A stretch of DNA of 46,205 nucleotides from Spirochaetaceae bacterium (GCA_026710565.1 JAPOQV010000145.1:1-46205), one strand, 5' to 3'. Counted from the stretch's first letter, positions 33,912 to 42,528 are shown. A program made the numbers and translations. Notes: generated by a model from the letters alone, not told the origin.

Positions 33912-34976
33912 TCAGCCGGCGAGCCGCTCGGCCACCTGCGCGGCGAACTGGGCGCTCGACAGCGTGCCGCCGATGTCCGGCGTCCCGGCGCCGCCGGCCA
34001 GCGCCCGCTCGCAGGCGGCGCGCATGCGCTCGGCCGGCTCGGCGTGCCCGAGCCACTCGATCATCATGGCCGCGCTGAGGATGGCGGCCGCGGGGTTGGC
34101 GATCCCCTTGCCGGCGATGTCCGGCGCCGAGCCGTGCACGGGCTCGAACATCGACGGGGCGCCGCGGTCGGGGCGGATGTTGGCGCTCGGCGCCATGCCC
34201 AGGCCGCCGACCACCATCGCCGCCAGGTCGGACAGGATGTCCCCAAACAGGTTGGAGGAGACGATCACGTCGAAGTCGCGCGGGCGGCGCACCAGGTCCA
34301 TGGCCGCGGCGTCCACGTACAGGCGGTCGGTGCGTACGTCGGGGTACTCCGGGACGAGCTCCTCCAGCACCTCCTCCCAGAGGACGAAGCTGTATTTCTG
34401 GGCGTTGGACTTGGTCACCATGGTGAGGTGCTGTCGCCGGCCGCGCGCCTGCTCAAGCGCGAAGCGCAGGATGCGGGTCACCCCGGAGCGGGTGTGGATT
34501 GCCGACTGCACGGCGATCTCGTCCGGCTCGCCGCGGCGGAAGCGTCCGCCCTGGTTGACGTACTCCCCTTCGGAGTTCTCGCGCACCACCAGCAGGTCGA
34601 TCGCCCGTGGCTCCATGCCGGCCAGCGGGCTCTGCACCCCGTCCAGCAGCAGCGCCGGCCGCAGGCAGGCGTACTGGTCGAACGACTGGCGGATCCGCAC
34701 CGGCGGTTCCAGGGAGACCGGGTCCGGCATCTGGCCCGGCGCGCCTACCGCGCCCAGGTAGATGGCGTCGAAGCCTCGGAGCTGCTCGATGTAGTCCGGC
34801 GGAGTGGGCGACCCGTGCTCCAGCCAGTAATCCACCCCCCACGGGAACTCCGTGCAGTCGAGCTCGATCCCGTCGCCGATCGCCGCCCGAAGCACGTCGA
34901 AGGCCAGCGGCGTGACCTCCTGACCGATGCCGTCGCCCGGGTAGACGGCGATCCGATAGCAAGGTTTCTGACTCAT
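33912..34976 (-). CDS. Tartrate/D-malate dehydrogenase-type beta-decarboxylating dehydrogenase (LeuB-like family)
   Basis: A 354-residue member of the isopropylmalate/isocitrate dehydrogenase superfamily. Landmarks are YRIAVYPGDGIGQEV, FDAIYLGAVGAPGQMPDPVS, RQSFDQYACLRPALLLDGV, VVRENSEGEYVNQGGRF, TMVTKSNAQKYSFVLWEEV, SNLFGDILSDLAAMVVGGLG and MFEPVHGSAPDIAGKGIANP. The VSLEPPVRIRQSFDQY pattern and the RENSEGEY loop are those of tartrate/D-malate dehydrogenases rather than LeuB. It would oxidatively decarboxylate a 2-hydroxyacid with NAD, Mn or Mg. ATG 34976 is used; a TATACT ten bases upstream may be its -10 box, giving a very short leader. Confidence 0.87.
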   Translation of the reverse strand: MSQKPCYRIAVYPGDGIGQEVTPLAFDVLRAAIGDGIELDCTEFPWGVDYWLEHGSPTPPDYIEQLRGFDAIYLGAVGAPGQMPDPVSLEPPVRIRQSFDQYACLRPALLLDGVQSPLAGMEPRAIDLLVVRENSEGEYVNQGGRFRRGEPDEIAVQSAIHTRSGVTRILRFALEQARGRRQHLTMVTKSNAQKYSFVLWEEVLEELVPEYPDVRTDRLYVDAAAMDLVRRPRDFDVIVSSNLFGDILSDLAAMVVGGLGMAPSANIRPDRGAPSMFEPVHGSAPDIAGKGIANPAAAILSAAMMIEWLGHAEPAERMRAACERALAGGAGTPDIGGTLSSAQFAAQVAERLAG

Positions 34977-35066
34977 ATGCCGCAAGTATAGATGAGAGGA
35001 GCACGCACTCGGCAGATTCGCGGTGACGAGCACCGTTCCCATGGTTCCGGTAGAGTTGCCCCTGGG

Positions 35067-35690
35067 ATGATCACCCCCATGCGGCGGCTGGCCGTCTTCT
35101 TCGTCACGGCTCTCGTGGTGCACGCGCCGCTGGCCACGGCCCTCCACGAGGTGGATCACCGGATCACCATACGCGGCGCGATCTACCAGAGCGACGGCAC
35201 GCCGCTTAGCCGCAGCGCGATCAGCGTGGCCGACCCGGACGGGAGCGTCCTCGGCATCACGAAGACGGGACGCACCGGCAAGTTCCAATTCGTCCTGCAC
35301 CTGCACGACGAGGATGCGGGACGGATGCTGGTACTGCGCTCGGGCCCCATCACCCATGAGTTTCGACTGCCGTTCGATCCCAACGACAGGCGCACGGAGC
35401 GGATCGTCCGCGTTTCCATCGGCGAAGTGTCGCCCGAGGTGCGCCGGCGCGCGGCGATCCGGACCGGGGGCGGCATCGTCCTGCTCGGGGCGTTGGTGGC
35501 CGCAGGGGCTCTGCTGATCGTGCGCAAGGCAGGCCGTCGCGGCAAGGGGAAGCACAAGCGGCGAGCCGGAGGCACCGGCAAGAAGCAGGGCAGCCCGCAG
35601 CGTCAGGCGGCCGGCGCGGGTGCACGAAGCGCGGCCAGCGGTCGAGCGGGACACGGCCGACCGGGCAGATCGCGGTCAAAACGGCGGTAA
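35067..35690 (+). CDS. Exported beta-sandwich (carboxypeptidase-regulatory-like) protein with membrane anchor and basic tail
   Basis: A 207-residue protein with a signal peptide (LAVFFVTALVVHAPLATA). A transthyretin/carboxypeptidase-regulatory-like beta domain follows (ITIRGAIYQSDGTPLSRSAI, TKTGRTGKFQFVLHLHDEDA). Then comes a transmembrane segment (GGIVLLGALVAAGALLIV) and a C-terminal tail of about 60 residues that is almost all Arg, Lys, Gly and Ala. The layout suggests a periplasmic domain with a cytoplasmic basic tail that could touch nucleic acid or membrane lipid. I know no specific function. ATG 35067 is used; ATG 35079 (MRRLAVFF) is equally possible. It precedes trkA by 45 bp. Confidence 0.6.
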   Translation: MITPMRRLAVFFVTALVVHAPLATALHEVDHRITIRGAIYQSDGTPLSRSAISVADPDGSVLGITKTGRTGKFQFVLHLHDEDAGRMLVLRSGPITHEFRLPFDPNDRRTERIVRVSIGEVSPEVRRRAAIRTGGGIVLLGALVAAGALLIVRKAGRRGKGKHKRRAGGTGKKQGSPQRQAAGAGARSAASGRAGHGRPGRSRSKRR

Positions 35691-35735
35691 ACAGCTTCTC
35701 ACGCGCAACCCGCCGTCGGTGGTAGCATCGCCCCG

Positions 35736-37133
35736 ATGCCACGGAAGATCGTCGTGGTCGGAGCCGGCAGCACCGGCTTCCAGCTCGCCAGGCAGCTCAT
35801 CGCCGACAACCAGGACGTCACCCTGATCGAGCGCGAAGCCGACACCGCCAAGTACGCGCTCAACCACCTGGACTGCATGGTCATCACCGGCACCGGCAAC
35901 GACCTGCGCCTGCTTCGCCAAGCCGGGATCGAGGACGCGGAGTTCTTCATCGCCCTGACCGACTCGGACGAATTCAACATGGTGGCATGCGGTCTGGCGT
36001 CGCGCGAGTTCTCCGTCCCCTTCAAGATCGCGCGCGTCCGCAATCAGCAGTACAACACCCGTTCCGCGCTGTTCGACGGATCGATGCTGGACATCGACTA
36101 CATCGTCAATCCCGAGATCGAAGCGGGGCGCACCATCGTGCAGACCGTCGAGCACGGCGCGACCAGCGAGGTCGTGACGCTCGCGGACACCGACATCGAG
36201 ATGCGCGTGCTGCCCATCATGGCCGACTCCGCCTTCTGCGACCGCACCATCGCCCAGGCCCGCGCCGAGTTGCCGCTGGAGTTCCTGGTGTGCGGGCTGC
36301 TGCGCGGCGAACGGTTCTACCTGCCGCGCGGAGACACGCGGGTCCGCGAGGGGGACGAGCTGTACCTCAGCGCGTCCGAGGACGTCCTGGACCAGCTCTT
36401 CGACCGCGCCGGCCGGCCGAAGCTGCGGATGCGCCAAGTCATCCTGGTCGGCGGCGGACGCGTCGGCAGCTTCGTCGCAGAGTCCCTGCTCGACAGCCGC
36501 GAACGCCCGCGCCGGCTGCGACTGCTGCGCGCCTTCGCGCGCAGGCGGCGGCTGAAGATCGTCGAGAGCGATAGGGCCAGGAGCAAGGCTCTGGCAGACC
36601 GCTTTCCGGGCGCGATCGTCATCAACAGCGACATCTCCGATGAGGGGTTCTTCGAGGAGGAGTCCCTCAAGGACCATGACCTGATCATCACCACCACCGC
36701 CAACCAGGAGCTGAACATCCTGGCGGCGATCTACGCCAAGACCTACGGCATCAAGCGCTCCATCGCGCTGGTCAACAAGTACAACTACCTGACGCTGGCC
36801 AACCGCCTGGGCGTGGACGTGATCATCAGCCCCAAGAACAGCGTGGTCAGCGCCGTGCTCAAGATCGTCCGCCGGGGGAGGGTGCGCAGCGTCGCCAGCC
36901 TGTTCGGCGGGCAGGCCGAGGTGATCGAGAGCACCGTCGAGGATGCGTCCCGCATGGCCGGCCGGCGGATCCAGGAACTGAAGCTTCCGGAACAGTCGCT
37001 GATCGTCTCCGTGCGCCGCGACGGCGAGACCCTGCTGCCGCGCGGCGACCTGGTCGTCCATGACGCCGACCGGCTGATCTTCATCGCCCGCACCGACGCG
37101 ATCGGCCGGGTGGAAGAGCTCTTCGATTCTTGA
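35736..37133 (+). CDS. trkA: Trk system potassium transporter, NAD-binding regulatory subunit TrkA
   Basis: A 465-residue cytoplasmic protein with two tandem RCK (TrkA-N plus TrkA-C) modules. The first nucleotide-binding motif GAGSTG is at 9-14 with acidic E32 in TLIEREADTA; the second, GGGRVG, is near 239-244. TrkA-C domains lie at about 140-225 and 370-460. It gates the TrkH channel in response to NADH or ATP. The stop codon overlaps the TTG start of trkH (TTGA), so the two are translated together. In the second module the stretch ERPRRLRLLRAFARRRRLK is unusually basic compared with typical TrkA. Confidence 0.94.
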   Translation: MPRKIVVVGAGSTGFQLARQLIADNQDVTLIEREADTAKYALNHLDCMVITGTGNDLRLLRQAGIEDAEFFIALTDSDEFNMVACGLASREFSVPFKIARVRNQQYNTRSALFDGSMLDIDYIVNPEIEAGRTIVQTVEHGATSEVVTLADTDIEMRVLPIMADSAFCDRTIAQARAELPLEFLVCGLLRGERFYLPRGDTRVREGDELYLSASEDVLDQLFDRAGRPKLRMRQVILVGGGRVGSFVAESLLDSRERPRRLRLLRAFARRRRLKIVESDRARSKALADRFPGAIVINSDISDEGFFEEESLKDHDLIITTTANQELNILAAIYAKTYGIKRSIALVNKYNYLTLANRLGVDVIISPKNSVVSAVLKIVRRGRVRSVASLFGGQAEVIESTVEDASRMAGRRIQELKLPEQSLIVSVRRDGETLLPRGDLVVHDADRLIFIARTDAIGRVEELFDS

Positions 37134-38581
37134 ACGTCCGCTCCATCCTCAAGACGGTCGCGGCGCTGCAGCTCGTGATCGTCGGCTGCATGGCCGTCTG
37201 CGCGCTGCTTGCGCTGGTGCTCGGCGAGCCCGAGCAGGTCGCCGCCTTCCTGGTGCCGGCCGCGTTCGTCGGGCTGCTGTCGGCGACCGTGCTGGCAGGC
37301 CTCCGGCACGTGGCGCGGGAGGTGCTGCTGACTCGCGAAGGGTTCCTGTTCGTGACGCTGAGCTGGATCAGCGTCTCGCTGTCGGGGTCGCTGCCGTTCC
37401 TGCTCTCCGGCGCGATCCCGGACTATGCCGACGCCTTCTTCGAGGCGATGTCCGGCTTCACCACCACCGGCGCGACGATCCTGACCGACATCGAGGCGCT
37501 GCCTCGCTCGATCCTGTTCTGGCGCTCGCTCATTCAGTGGCTGGGCGGCATGGGGATCGTCGTGCTCACGGTCGCGATCCTGCCGCGCATGGGGATCGGC
37601 GGGCTGAAGGTGCTCCGCAGCGAGGCGCCGGGACCGACCGTCGACAAACTCACCCCTCGCATCGCCCAGACGGCCAAGATCCTGTGGCTGATGTACGTGG
37701 GCATGTCCGCGCTGGAGGTGGCCCTGCTGCTGCTGGCCGGCATGCAGCCGCTGGACGCCGTGATGCACACCTTCAGCACGGTGGCGATCGGCGGGTTCTC
37801 TCCCCGCAACGACAGCATCGGCAGCTTTCAGTCCGGGTGGGTCGACCTGGTGGTGATCGTCTTCATGCTTGCCGCCGGCGTGAACTTCTCCCTGTACTTC
37901 CGGCTCGGGCGCGGCGGGCTGCGCGTGCTGGTGTCCAACGTGGAGTTCCGCGTCTACGTGGCGATCGCCGTCGCCGCCATCCTGGTCGTGACACTGACCC
38001 TGTACGGGAGCGTCTACGACTCGATCGCCGACAGCCTGCGGTACGGCGCCTTCCAGGTGGTCTCCATCCTGACCACCACCGGCTTCACCACCGCCGACTA
38101 CAGCCGCTGGCCGGAGTTCGCGAAAGCGGTGCTGTTCGCGCTGATGTTCGTGGGCGGCTGCGCCGGATCCACCGCCGGCGGCATCAAGGTGGTGCGCATC
38201 ATCACCCTCTTCAAGCTGGCGGCCAACGAGCTGCGCTACCTCATCCACCCGCGCGGCGTGTTCCCGACGCGGGTGACCGCGCGGCCGCTCAAGAAGGACA
38301 TCATCCATCCGATCGCCACTTTCTTCTACCTGTACATCGCGATCCTGATCATCACCATGCTGGTGGTCGCGGCGGCCGGCACCGACCTGCTGTCGTCGTT
38401 CTCGACAGCGCTCTCCACGGTCGGCAACATCGGCCCCGGCTTCGGCGCGATCGGCCCGGCGGAGAACTACGGCCACTACCCGATGGCCGTGAAGCTGTTC
38501 CTCTGCCTGGCCATGCTCACCGGCCGGCTGGAGCTCTACAGCGTGGTGGTGCTGCTCACGCCGGCTTTCTGGCGGAAGTGA
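37130..38581 (+). CDS. trkH: Trk system potassium uptake protein TrkH (channel subunit)
   Basis: A 483-residue polytopic membrane protein. It has four pore-loop repeats with the selectivity-filter glycines: TTTGAT near 109, STVAIGGF near 215, TTTGFTT near 315 and [11 protein letters not shown] near 429. [16 protein letters not shown], the intramembrane gating region after the third repeat, is also present. It takes up potassium driven by the membrane potential under TrkA control. The start is TTG 37130, overlapping the trkA stop. The last 26 bases overlap the convergent methyltransferase gene. Confidence 0.94.
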   Translation: MNVRSILKTVAALQLVIVGCMAVCALLALVLGEPEQVAAFLVPAAFVGLLSATVLAGLRHVAREVLLTREGFLFVTLSWISVSLSGSLPFLLSGAIPDYADAFFEAMSGFTTTGATILTDIEALPRSILFWRSLIQWLGGMGIVVLTVAILPRMGIGGLKVLRSEAPGPTVDKLTPRIAQTAKILWLMYVGMSALEVALLLLAGMQPLDAVMHTFSTVAIGGFSPRNDSIGSFQSGWVDLVVIVFMLAAGVNFSLYFRLGRGGLRVLVSNVEFRVYVAIAVAAILVVTLTLYGSVYDSIADSLRYGAFQVVSILTTTGFTTADYSRWPEFAKAVLFALMFVGGCAGSTAGGIKVVRIITLFKLAANELRYLIHPRGVFPTRVTARPLKKDIIHPIATFFYLYIAILIITMLVVAAAGTDLLSSFSTALSTVGNIGPGFGAIGPAENYGHYPMAVKLFLCLAMLTGRLELYSVVVLLTPAFWRK

Positions 38582-39437
38582 CGAGATCGTGGCCTGCCGG
38601 CCACGCCACGGCCACCGACTCGCCCGCGACTTCGAAACGAGCGGCCTGACGGCCGCTGTCGGCAAGCGTACGCTCGATCAGCTCGTCGTGGCGCAGGTGC
38701 CGCCGGCCACCCAGGCTGCCGGTCGCGGTGGTGATCACCACCACCGGCGCCGTGAGGCGGCGCACCAAGTCGACGCCAGCCCCCGGCGCCAGCCGCTCCA
38801 GGGTCGGCAGGGTCTTCAGCATCACCACGACATCGATCCCGCCCAGCGCTGCCGCCGGCTCCAGCACGTCGCCCGCCTCGACCTCCGGCGGCTCGCGCAA
38901 CTCGGGCGCCTCCAGATACGGCAGGGCCGTCCGCGCCAGATCGACTACACGGCCGTCCGCGTCCACGCCGCGATAGCTGCTGCCGGGCGCAAGCCCCATC
39001 CACGGCAGTGCGAACGGGCCCAACCCGCAGGCGAGGTCGAGCAACCGCACCGGCGCGGAGCGCGGCACTCCGCGGGCGTCAGCGGCGGCCTGCCAGATGC
39101 GCTCGTACAGCTCCTCCATCACCGGCATCCGCTCGGCGCTGGATGCGTGCAACCCCAGCACCGCCCTGCACACCGTCCGACGTTCCTCGGCGCCAGCGTC
39201 CGCCATCGACCGCACCAGCCGCTCCGCGCGGCGGCTGGAGTCGGCATCCAGGAAGGCGCCGGCAAGCTCGTGCAGCGAGCGCTTGGCCGCCTTCAGGGCG
39301 TCGCGGCGCCCACGTGTGGCAAGCGAACGGCGCGCCACGCGCCCCAGCACGCCCGGGTGCACCCGGCCGTACTTGCGCGTCGCCCGCAGCGCCCGGAGCA
39401 GTTCCTGCTCCGCCGCGGAAGGATGCGCGCCGCTCAT
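38556..39437 (-). CDS. 16S rRNA methyltransferase of the aminoglycoside-resistance (ArmA/Rmt/FmrO) family
   Basis: A 293-residue SAM-dependent methyltransferase. The N-terminal helical part carries KYGRVHPGVLGRV and AAKRSLHELAGAFL, followed by LHASSAERM (about 96-104). SAM motif I is LLDLACGLGPFALPW (132-146), then VVVMLKTLPTLERL and SLGGRR (241-246). These blocks match, in order and spacing, the family that N7-methylates G1405 of 16S rRNA and protects against 4,6-linked aminoglycosides, as in ArmA and RmtB. Intrinsic or housekeeping versions occur in environmental bacteria, and activity or resistance is not shown here. ATG 39437 overlaps the tgt-like stop (ATGA), so it is translated with that gene. 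Confidence 0.82.
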   Translation of the reverse strand: MSGAHPSAAEQELLRALRATRKYGRVHPGVLGRVARRSLATRGRRDALKAAKRSLHELAGAFLDADSSRRAERLVRSMADAGAEERRTVCRAVLGLHASSAERMPVMEELYERIWQAAADARGVPRSAPVRLLDLACGLGPFALPWMGLAPGSSYRGVDADGRVVDLARTALPYLEAPELREPPEVEAGDVLEPAAALGGIDVVVMLKTLPTLERLAPGAGVDLVRRLTAPVVVITTATGSLGGRRHLRHDELIERTLADSGRQAARFEVAGESVAVAWPAGHDLVTSARKPA

Positions 39438-40486
39438 ACCGCCACGGCGCCGACCACGCGGCTGTAGACCCGCAGGTTGTGGATGGAAGCGAGGCGGGGG
39501 CCGAGCGCGTCGCCGACCCCGAACAGGTGATGGAGATAGGCGGCCGGGAAGTCCCGGCATGCCGTGCAGTCGCAGCCTTCCACCGCCGCTTCCTGCCGCC
39601 GCGCGAACCGCTCGTCCCGGATCGACACCGACCCGCCGCCGTCGTCATACAGGCGGCCGTGGCGGGCATCGCGCGTTGGCAGCACACAGTCGAACAGCCG
39701 GTAGCCGGCATCCGCCGCTTCGCGCAGCACGCCCAGGCTGCCGATTCCCAGGCCGTGCAGCGGTACCTCCGCCGGCGCCAGCTCCGCCAGCGCATGCACC
39801 ATGTCGTCCAGCCGGCCGCCGCTGATCGGCCAGCCGCCGAAGCCCAGCCCGTCGAAGCCGAGCGCCATCAGCTCCTCCACGCAGCCGGCCCGCAGGTCGC
39901 GGTGCGGGCCGCCCTGCACGACCGCGAACAGCAGCGGCACGGCGGCCCCCGCCTCCGCGGCGCGCGCCAGCTCCTGCCGGCACGCGGCGGACCAGAGCAC
40001 CGTGCGCCTCACGCTCTCCCGGTGCCCGGCGTAGTCGGCGGCCGGCCGCGGGCAGTGGTCGAGACAGAAGGCGATGTCGACGCCGAGCTGCAACTGCCGG
40101 CGCACGGTCCGTTCCGGCGTCAGGTGCAGCCGGCCCGATCCTCCACCGGTGACGCTCAGGCCCCGGTCTGTGACCCGCACGCCCGGCATGGACAGCGCCT
40201 GGAACCCGCCGGAGTCGGCCGCCAGCGGGCCGCGCCAGCCCATAAAGGCATGCAGCCCGCCGACACGGGCGATGGTCTGCGTCCCCGGCGCGCGCGCCAG
40301 GTGCAGGCAGTTGACCATGAGCGCCTCGACCCCCGCGGCGGCCAGGTCGTCCGGCGCCACCGTGCGCACCACGCCGCGGGTCGCGTCCGGCAGGAACGCC
40401 GGCAGCCGCAGGGCGCCGTGGGCGGTGTCCAGCCGCCGCGGGCGCGCGTCAGCGGACGAGCCGCCGGTCGTTGCCGGCGATGACAA
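39434..40486 (-). CDS. tRNA-guanine transglycosylase family protein (Tgt-like, divergent)
   Basis: A 350-residue TIM-barrel enzyme of the Tgt family. Catalytic and zinc residues are retained: D91 (AADSGGFQ), the nucleophile D266 (LFDCVLPTR), CDCTAC at 305-310 and H319/H320 in the AYLHH block. FLPDATRGVV, GGLHAFMGWRG and LTPERTVRRQLQLGVDIAF also match. The recognition loop reads GFGGWPISGG instead of the canonical GGLAVGE, and the C-terminus is about 20 residues shorter. Base or tRNA preference may therefore differ from standard queuine/preQ1 insertion. TTG 40486 is chosen because GGGGAGG lies seven bases upstream; it overlaps rsmI by 38 bases. Confidence 0.85.
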   Translation of the reverse strand: MSSPATTGGSSADARPRRLDTAHGALRLPAFLPDATRGVVRTVAPDDLAAAGVEALMVNCLHLARAPGTQTIARVGGLHAFMGWRGPLAADSGGFQALSMPGVRVTDRGLSVTGGGSGRLHLTPERTVRRQLQLGVDIAFCLDHCPRPAADYAGHRESVRRTVLWSAACRQELARAAEAGAAVPLLFAVVQGGPHRDLRAGCVEELMALGFDGLGFGGWPISGGRLDDMVHALAELAPAEVPLHGLGIGSLGVLREAADAGYRLFDCVLPTRDARHGRLYDDGGGSVSIRDERFARRQEAAVEGCDCTACRDFPAAYLHHLFGVGDALGPRLASIHNLRVYSRVVGAVAV

Positions 40487-41165
40487 CGCACACCTCCCCG
40501 CGCAGGTCCATCCCGTCGACGCGGTCGATCAGATCGGTCAGGTAACCGCGGTGCACCTGCTCGAACCGCTTGGTCAGCTCGATGCAACCCGCCGCGAGCC
40601 GGTCGCCGAGCGCTGAGACCGCGGCCTGCAGCAGCGCCGTCAGCCGTCCCGGCGCCTCGAACAGCACGAGCGTGTGCTGCCCGTCCGCCGCCGCGGTCAG
40701 CGCCGTCTGCAGCCGTCCCGCCTTGCGCGGCGGGAAGCCCAGGAACAGGTAGGCACCCGTCGGCAGCCCGGAGACGATCAGGGCATGGGGCACGGCGCTG
40801 GCTCCCGGAATCACCTCCACCCGGTGGCCGGCCTCGATCGCCTGCCGCACGACCAGGTGGCCGGGATCGCTGATGCACGGGTAGCCGGCGTTGGACACCA
40901 GCCCCACGGACTCGCCGCGCGCGAGCAGCGCCAGGATCCGCCCGCCGGCTGCGGCCTCATTGTGGCGGTGGTAGGAGAAGATGCTGCGCGGCCGCGGCAG
41001 GTCGTAGTGCTCGTAGATGGCGCGCGTACGCCGCGTATCCTCGCAGGCAAGCGCGTCCAGCTCGCCGAGCACGCGCATCGCACGCAGGGTGATGTCCTCC
41101 AGGTTCCCGATCGGCGTGGCGACGACGAAGAGTGAACCCTCCTCTGCAGCCACGGCCCGGATCAT
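40449..41165 (-). CDS. rsmI: 16S rRNA (cytidine-2'-O)-methyltransferase
   Basis: A 238-residue tetrapyrrole-methylase-fold enzyme. RsmI 2'-O-methylates C1402 in the 16S rRNA decoding centre. Landmarks are LFVVATPIGNLEDITLRAM, LACEDTRRTRAI, FSYHRHNE, ESVGLVSNAGYPCISDPG, VIPGASAVPHALIVSGL, FLGFPPRK and VLFEAPGRL. The family's usual VSDAGTP reads SNAGYP here (N92, Y95). The protein lacks the last 35 to 40 residues common in other RsmI. It is the first gene of a minus-strand cluster with the Tgt-like and 16S methyltransferase genes, all overlapping, so three RNA-modifying enzymes share one transcript. Confidence 0.92.
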   Translation of the reverse strand: MIRAVAAEEGSLFVVATPIGNLEDITLRAMRVLGELDALACEDTRRTRAIYEHYDLPRPRSIFSYHRHNEAAAGGRILALLARGESVGLVSNAGYPCISDPGHLVVRQAIEAGHRVEVIPGASAVPHALIVSGLPTGAYLFLGFPPRKAGRLQTALTAAADGQHTLVLFEAPGRLTALLQAAVSALGDRLAAGCIELTKRFEQVHRGYLTDLIDRVDGMDLRGEVCVVIAGNDRRLVR

Positions 41166-41237
41166 CCCCGCCGGGCGCGAGCACGGTCAACGGCGTCCGC
41201 GGTTCGTGCGTGCTGGTATACACTCGCCTTCGCTACC

Positions 41238-41837
41238 GTGACGGGACTCCGCGACCGCTTCCATCGCATGCGCGACACGATCCGCGGCAAGGCGACCCGC
41301 GCGCAGCGGTCGCTGGTCATGCACGGGGTGACCTTCGCCGGCATCAACGCCCTGCTGCTGGGCATCAACGCGGCGACGGGCGGGGTCCCGTGGTTCCTGA
41401 TTCCGTTCGCGTGCGGGGCGACGGCCATCGTCCAGCACGCCGTGCACGCCGCCAACCGCCGCCGTGCCGCCGACGAGCTGGACGCGGCCGGTTACCTCGG
41501 CGAACAGCGGCTGGAGTTGGTGCGCGCCATCCAGAAGGCGCGCGCCCGCCTGCGCTCGCACGGAACGGCCGCCGCCGCGGTGAGCGGCGTGCTCTTCATG
41601 ATCAACGTGGTCGCGGGCAGCAGCGGTCCGTGGTTCATGATCCCGTCCGCCGTCTTCGGTGTGGCGTTCGCGCTGCACGCTGTCCGCTCGTCCTACCGGC
41701 GCACCGCGCTGCAGGAGCAGATGGCCCGGTTGGGCCTTGACTGGCAGAAGATCGAGGCTGGCGCCGCTACAGCGTCCTCATCAGCTCGTCGAGTAGGGTC
41801 GTCACGAAGAGTCATCGATCGGCGCCGGGGCGATTGA
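41238..41837 (+). CDS. Tandem 2TM-domain membrane protein
   Basis: A 199-residue membrane protein made of two related 2TM modules. The first covers about 26-66 (VMHGVTFAGINALLLGIN, GGVPWFLIPFACGATAIV) and the second about 108-150 (HGTAAAAVSGVLFMINVVAG, GPWFMIPSAVFGVAFALHAV). Each has a hairpin of two helices with a PWF turn. Basic segments flank the modules. The last 24 residues or so (SSSARRVGSSRRVIDRRRGD) are encoded by the left copy of the recJ-end repeat, so the original C-terminus was probably altered by the insertion that follows. The start is GTG 41238. Function unknown; 2TM domains are often found on signalling proteins. Confidence 0.7.
   Translation: MTGLRDRFHRMRDTIRGKATRAQRSLVMHGVTFAGINALLLGINAATGGVPWFLIPFACGATAIVQHAVHAANRRRAADELDAAGYLGEQRLELVRAIQKARARLRSHGTAAAAVSGVLFMINVVAGSSGPWFMIPSAVFGVAFALHAVRSSYRRTALQEQMARLGLDWQKIEAGAATASSSARRVGSSRRVIDRRRGD
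41765..41810. repeat. Left copy of a 46-bp direct repeat of the recJ 3' end
   Basis: This segment (CGCTACAGCGTCCTCATCAG onward) matches the end of recJ at 43939-43984 in the same orientation: 27 of the first 29 bases and about 37 of 46 overall. Read on the minus strand it gives LFVTTLLDELMRTL and a stop, against FFATVPLDELVRTL and a stop in RecJ. The two copies bracket a 2.1-kb cassette, as att-like or duplicated target ends would. Confidence 0.8.
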
Positions 41838-41842
41838 ATTCC

Positions 41843-41995
41843 ATGACGAACGACGCTCCGAGCCATGAGCCGCCAAAGGACGCGGCTGCACTCCTACAGA
41901 TCCTCGCGCTCGCTACGCGCCAGATCGAAACCGGTCAGGTGGAGCCCGCGAGCACTGTCATCACACGACTACGAGCGCGTCGCCACGGGCGCTGA
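41843..41995 (+). CDS. Small antitoxin-like ORF in the recJ-end cassette
   Basis: A 50-codon frame beginning MTNDAPSHEPPKDAAALLQI. The stretch LLQILALATRQIETGQVEPA followed by VITRLRARR resembles the C-terminal half of small Phd-type or PIN-partner antitoxins, but it is too short to place firmly. It starts six bases after the 2TM gene and ends 23 bp before the MqsA-like gene in the same direction. There is no strong Shine-Dalgarno. It could be a real small antitoxin, a fragment of one, or chance. Confidence 0.35.
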   Translation: MTNDAPSHEPPKDAAALLQILALATRQIETGQVEPASTVITRLRARRHGR

Positions 41996-42018
41996 AGACC
42001 TACCGCGACCGACGACAA

Positions 42019-42507
42019 ATGCGCGCGCAACACACACGACCACACGCCCCGTTGGAACCCTCCAACGACCCGTACCTGCCCGATGACAACGCGGACATGC
42101 ACCGCAAGTGCCCGCAGTGCGGCGAATACTCCGTCACGACATACTGGCATCACGACACTTTCAAGTACGGCTCGGGCGACTCGGCACCCACGCTTCACGT
42201 CGATCTACCCGTTCGTCGCTGCGAACCCTGCGACTACGAGTTCCTCGATCATGAAGGGGAGCGACTGAGACACGAAGCCGTATGCCGGCATCTGGGTGTG
42301 CTGTCTCCAGCCGAGATCTCCGACATTTGGGAGCGTTTCACGATGACAAGGGCCGAGTTCGCCGAGGTTACCGGCCTCGATGAGGCAACGCTCAATCGCT
42401 GGGAGAACGGCGCTGTAGTCCAGAATCTCGCCAACGACCGCTATCTTCGGCTTCTTGCACTCCCCGGCGCTATAGAGAGCCTCAAGCGACTGCCGGAAGC
42501 CACGTGA
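42019..42507 (+). CDS. MqsA/YgiT-type zinc-finger and HTH antitoxin-like protein
   Basis: A 162-residue protein with a two-CxxC zinc finger (CPQC at 31-34, CEPC at 68-71) followed by an XRE-type helix-turn-helix at about 108-150 (MTRAEFAEVTGLDEATLNRW then ENGAVVQNLANDRYLRLLAL). This is the MqsA antitoxin architecture, in which the zinc domain binds the toxin and the HTH represses the operon. No MqsR-like toxin is next to it; the only close neighbours are a 50-codon ORF upstream and the convergent P-loop/Nudix gene. ATG 42019 is used, but ATG 42097 (MHRKCPQC) begins right at the zinc finger. The start is uncertain because neither has a Shine-Dalgarno. Confidence 0.75.
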   Translation: MRAQHTRPHAPLEPSNDPYLPDDNADMHRKCPQCGEYSVTTYWHHDTFKYGSGDSAPTLHVDLPVRRCEPCDYEFLDHEGERLRHEAVCRHLGVLSPAEISDIWERFTMTRAEFAEVTGLDEATLNRWENGAVVQNLANDRYLRLLALPGAIESLKRLPEAT

Positions 42508-42528
42508 CCGTGGCGTCGGCGCGGCCGC

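Noticed and set aside
36785..38665. A 626-codon minus-strand frame opposite trkA/trkH
   Set aside because: It is shadow coding of trkH; the peptide is low-complexity R/H/Q/G.
41865..42086. A 73-codon plus-strand frame in the recJ-end cassette
   Set aside because: The peptide is arginine-rich with no pattern and overlaps the better 50-codon ORF and the MqsA-like gene.
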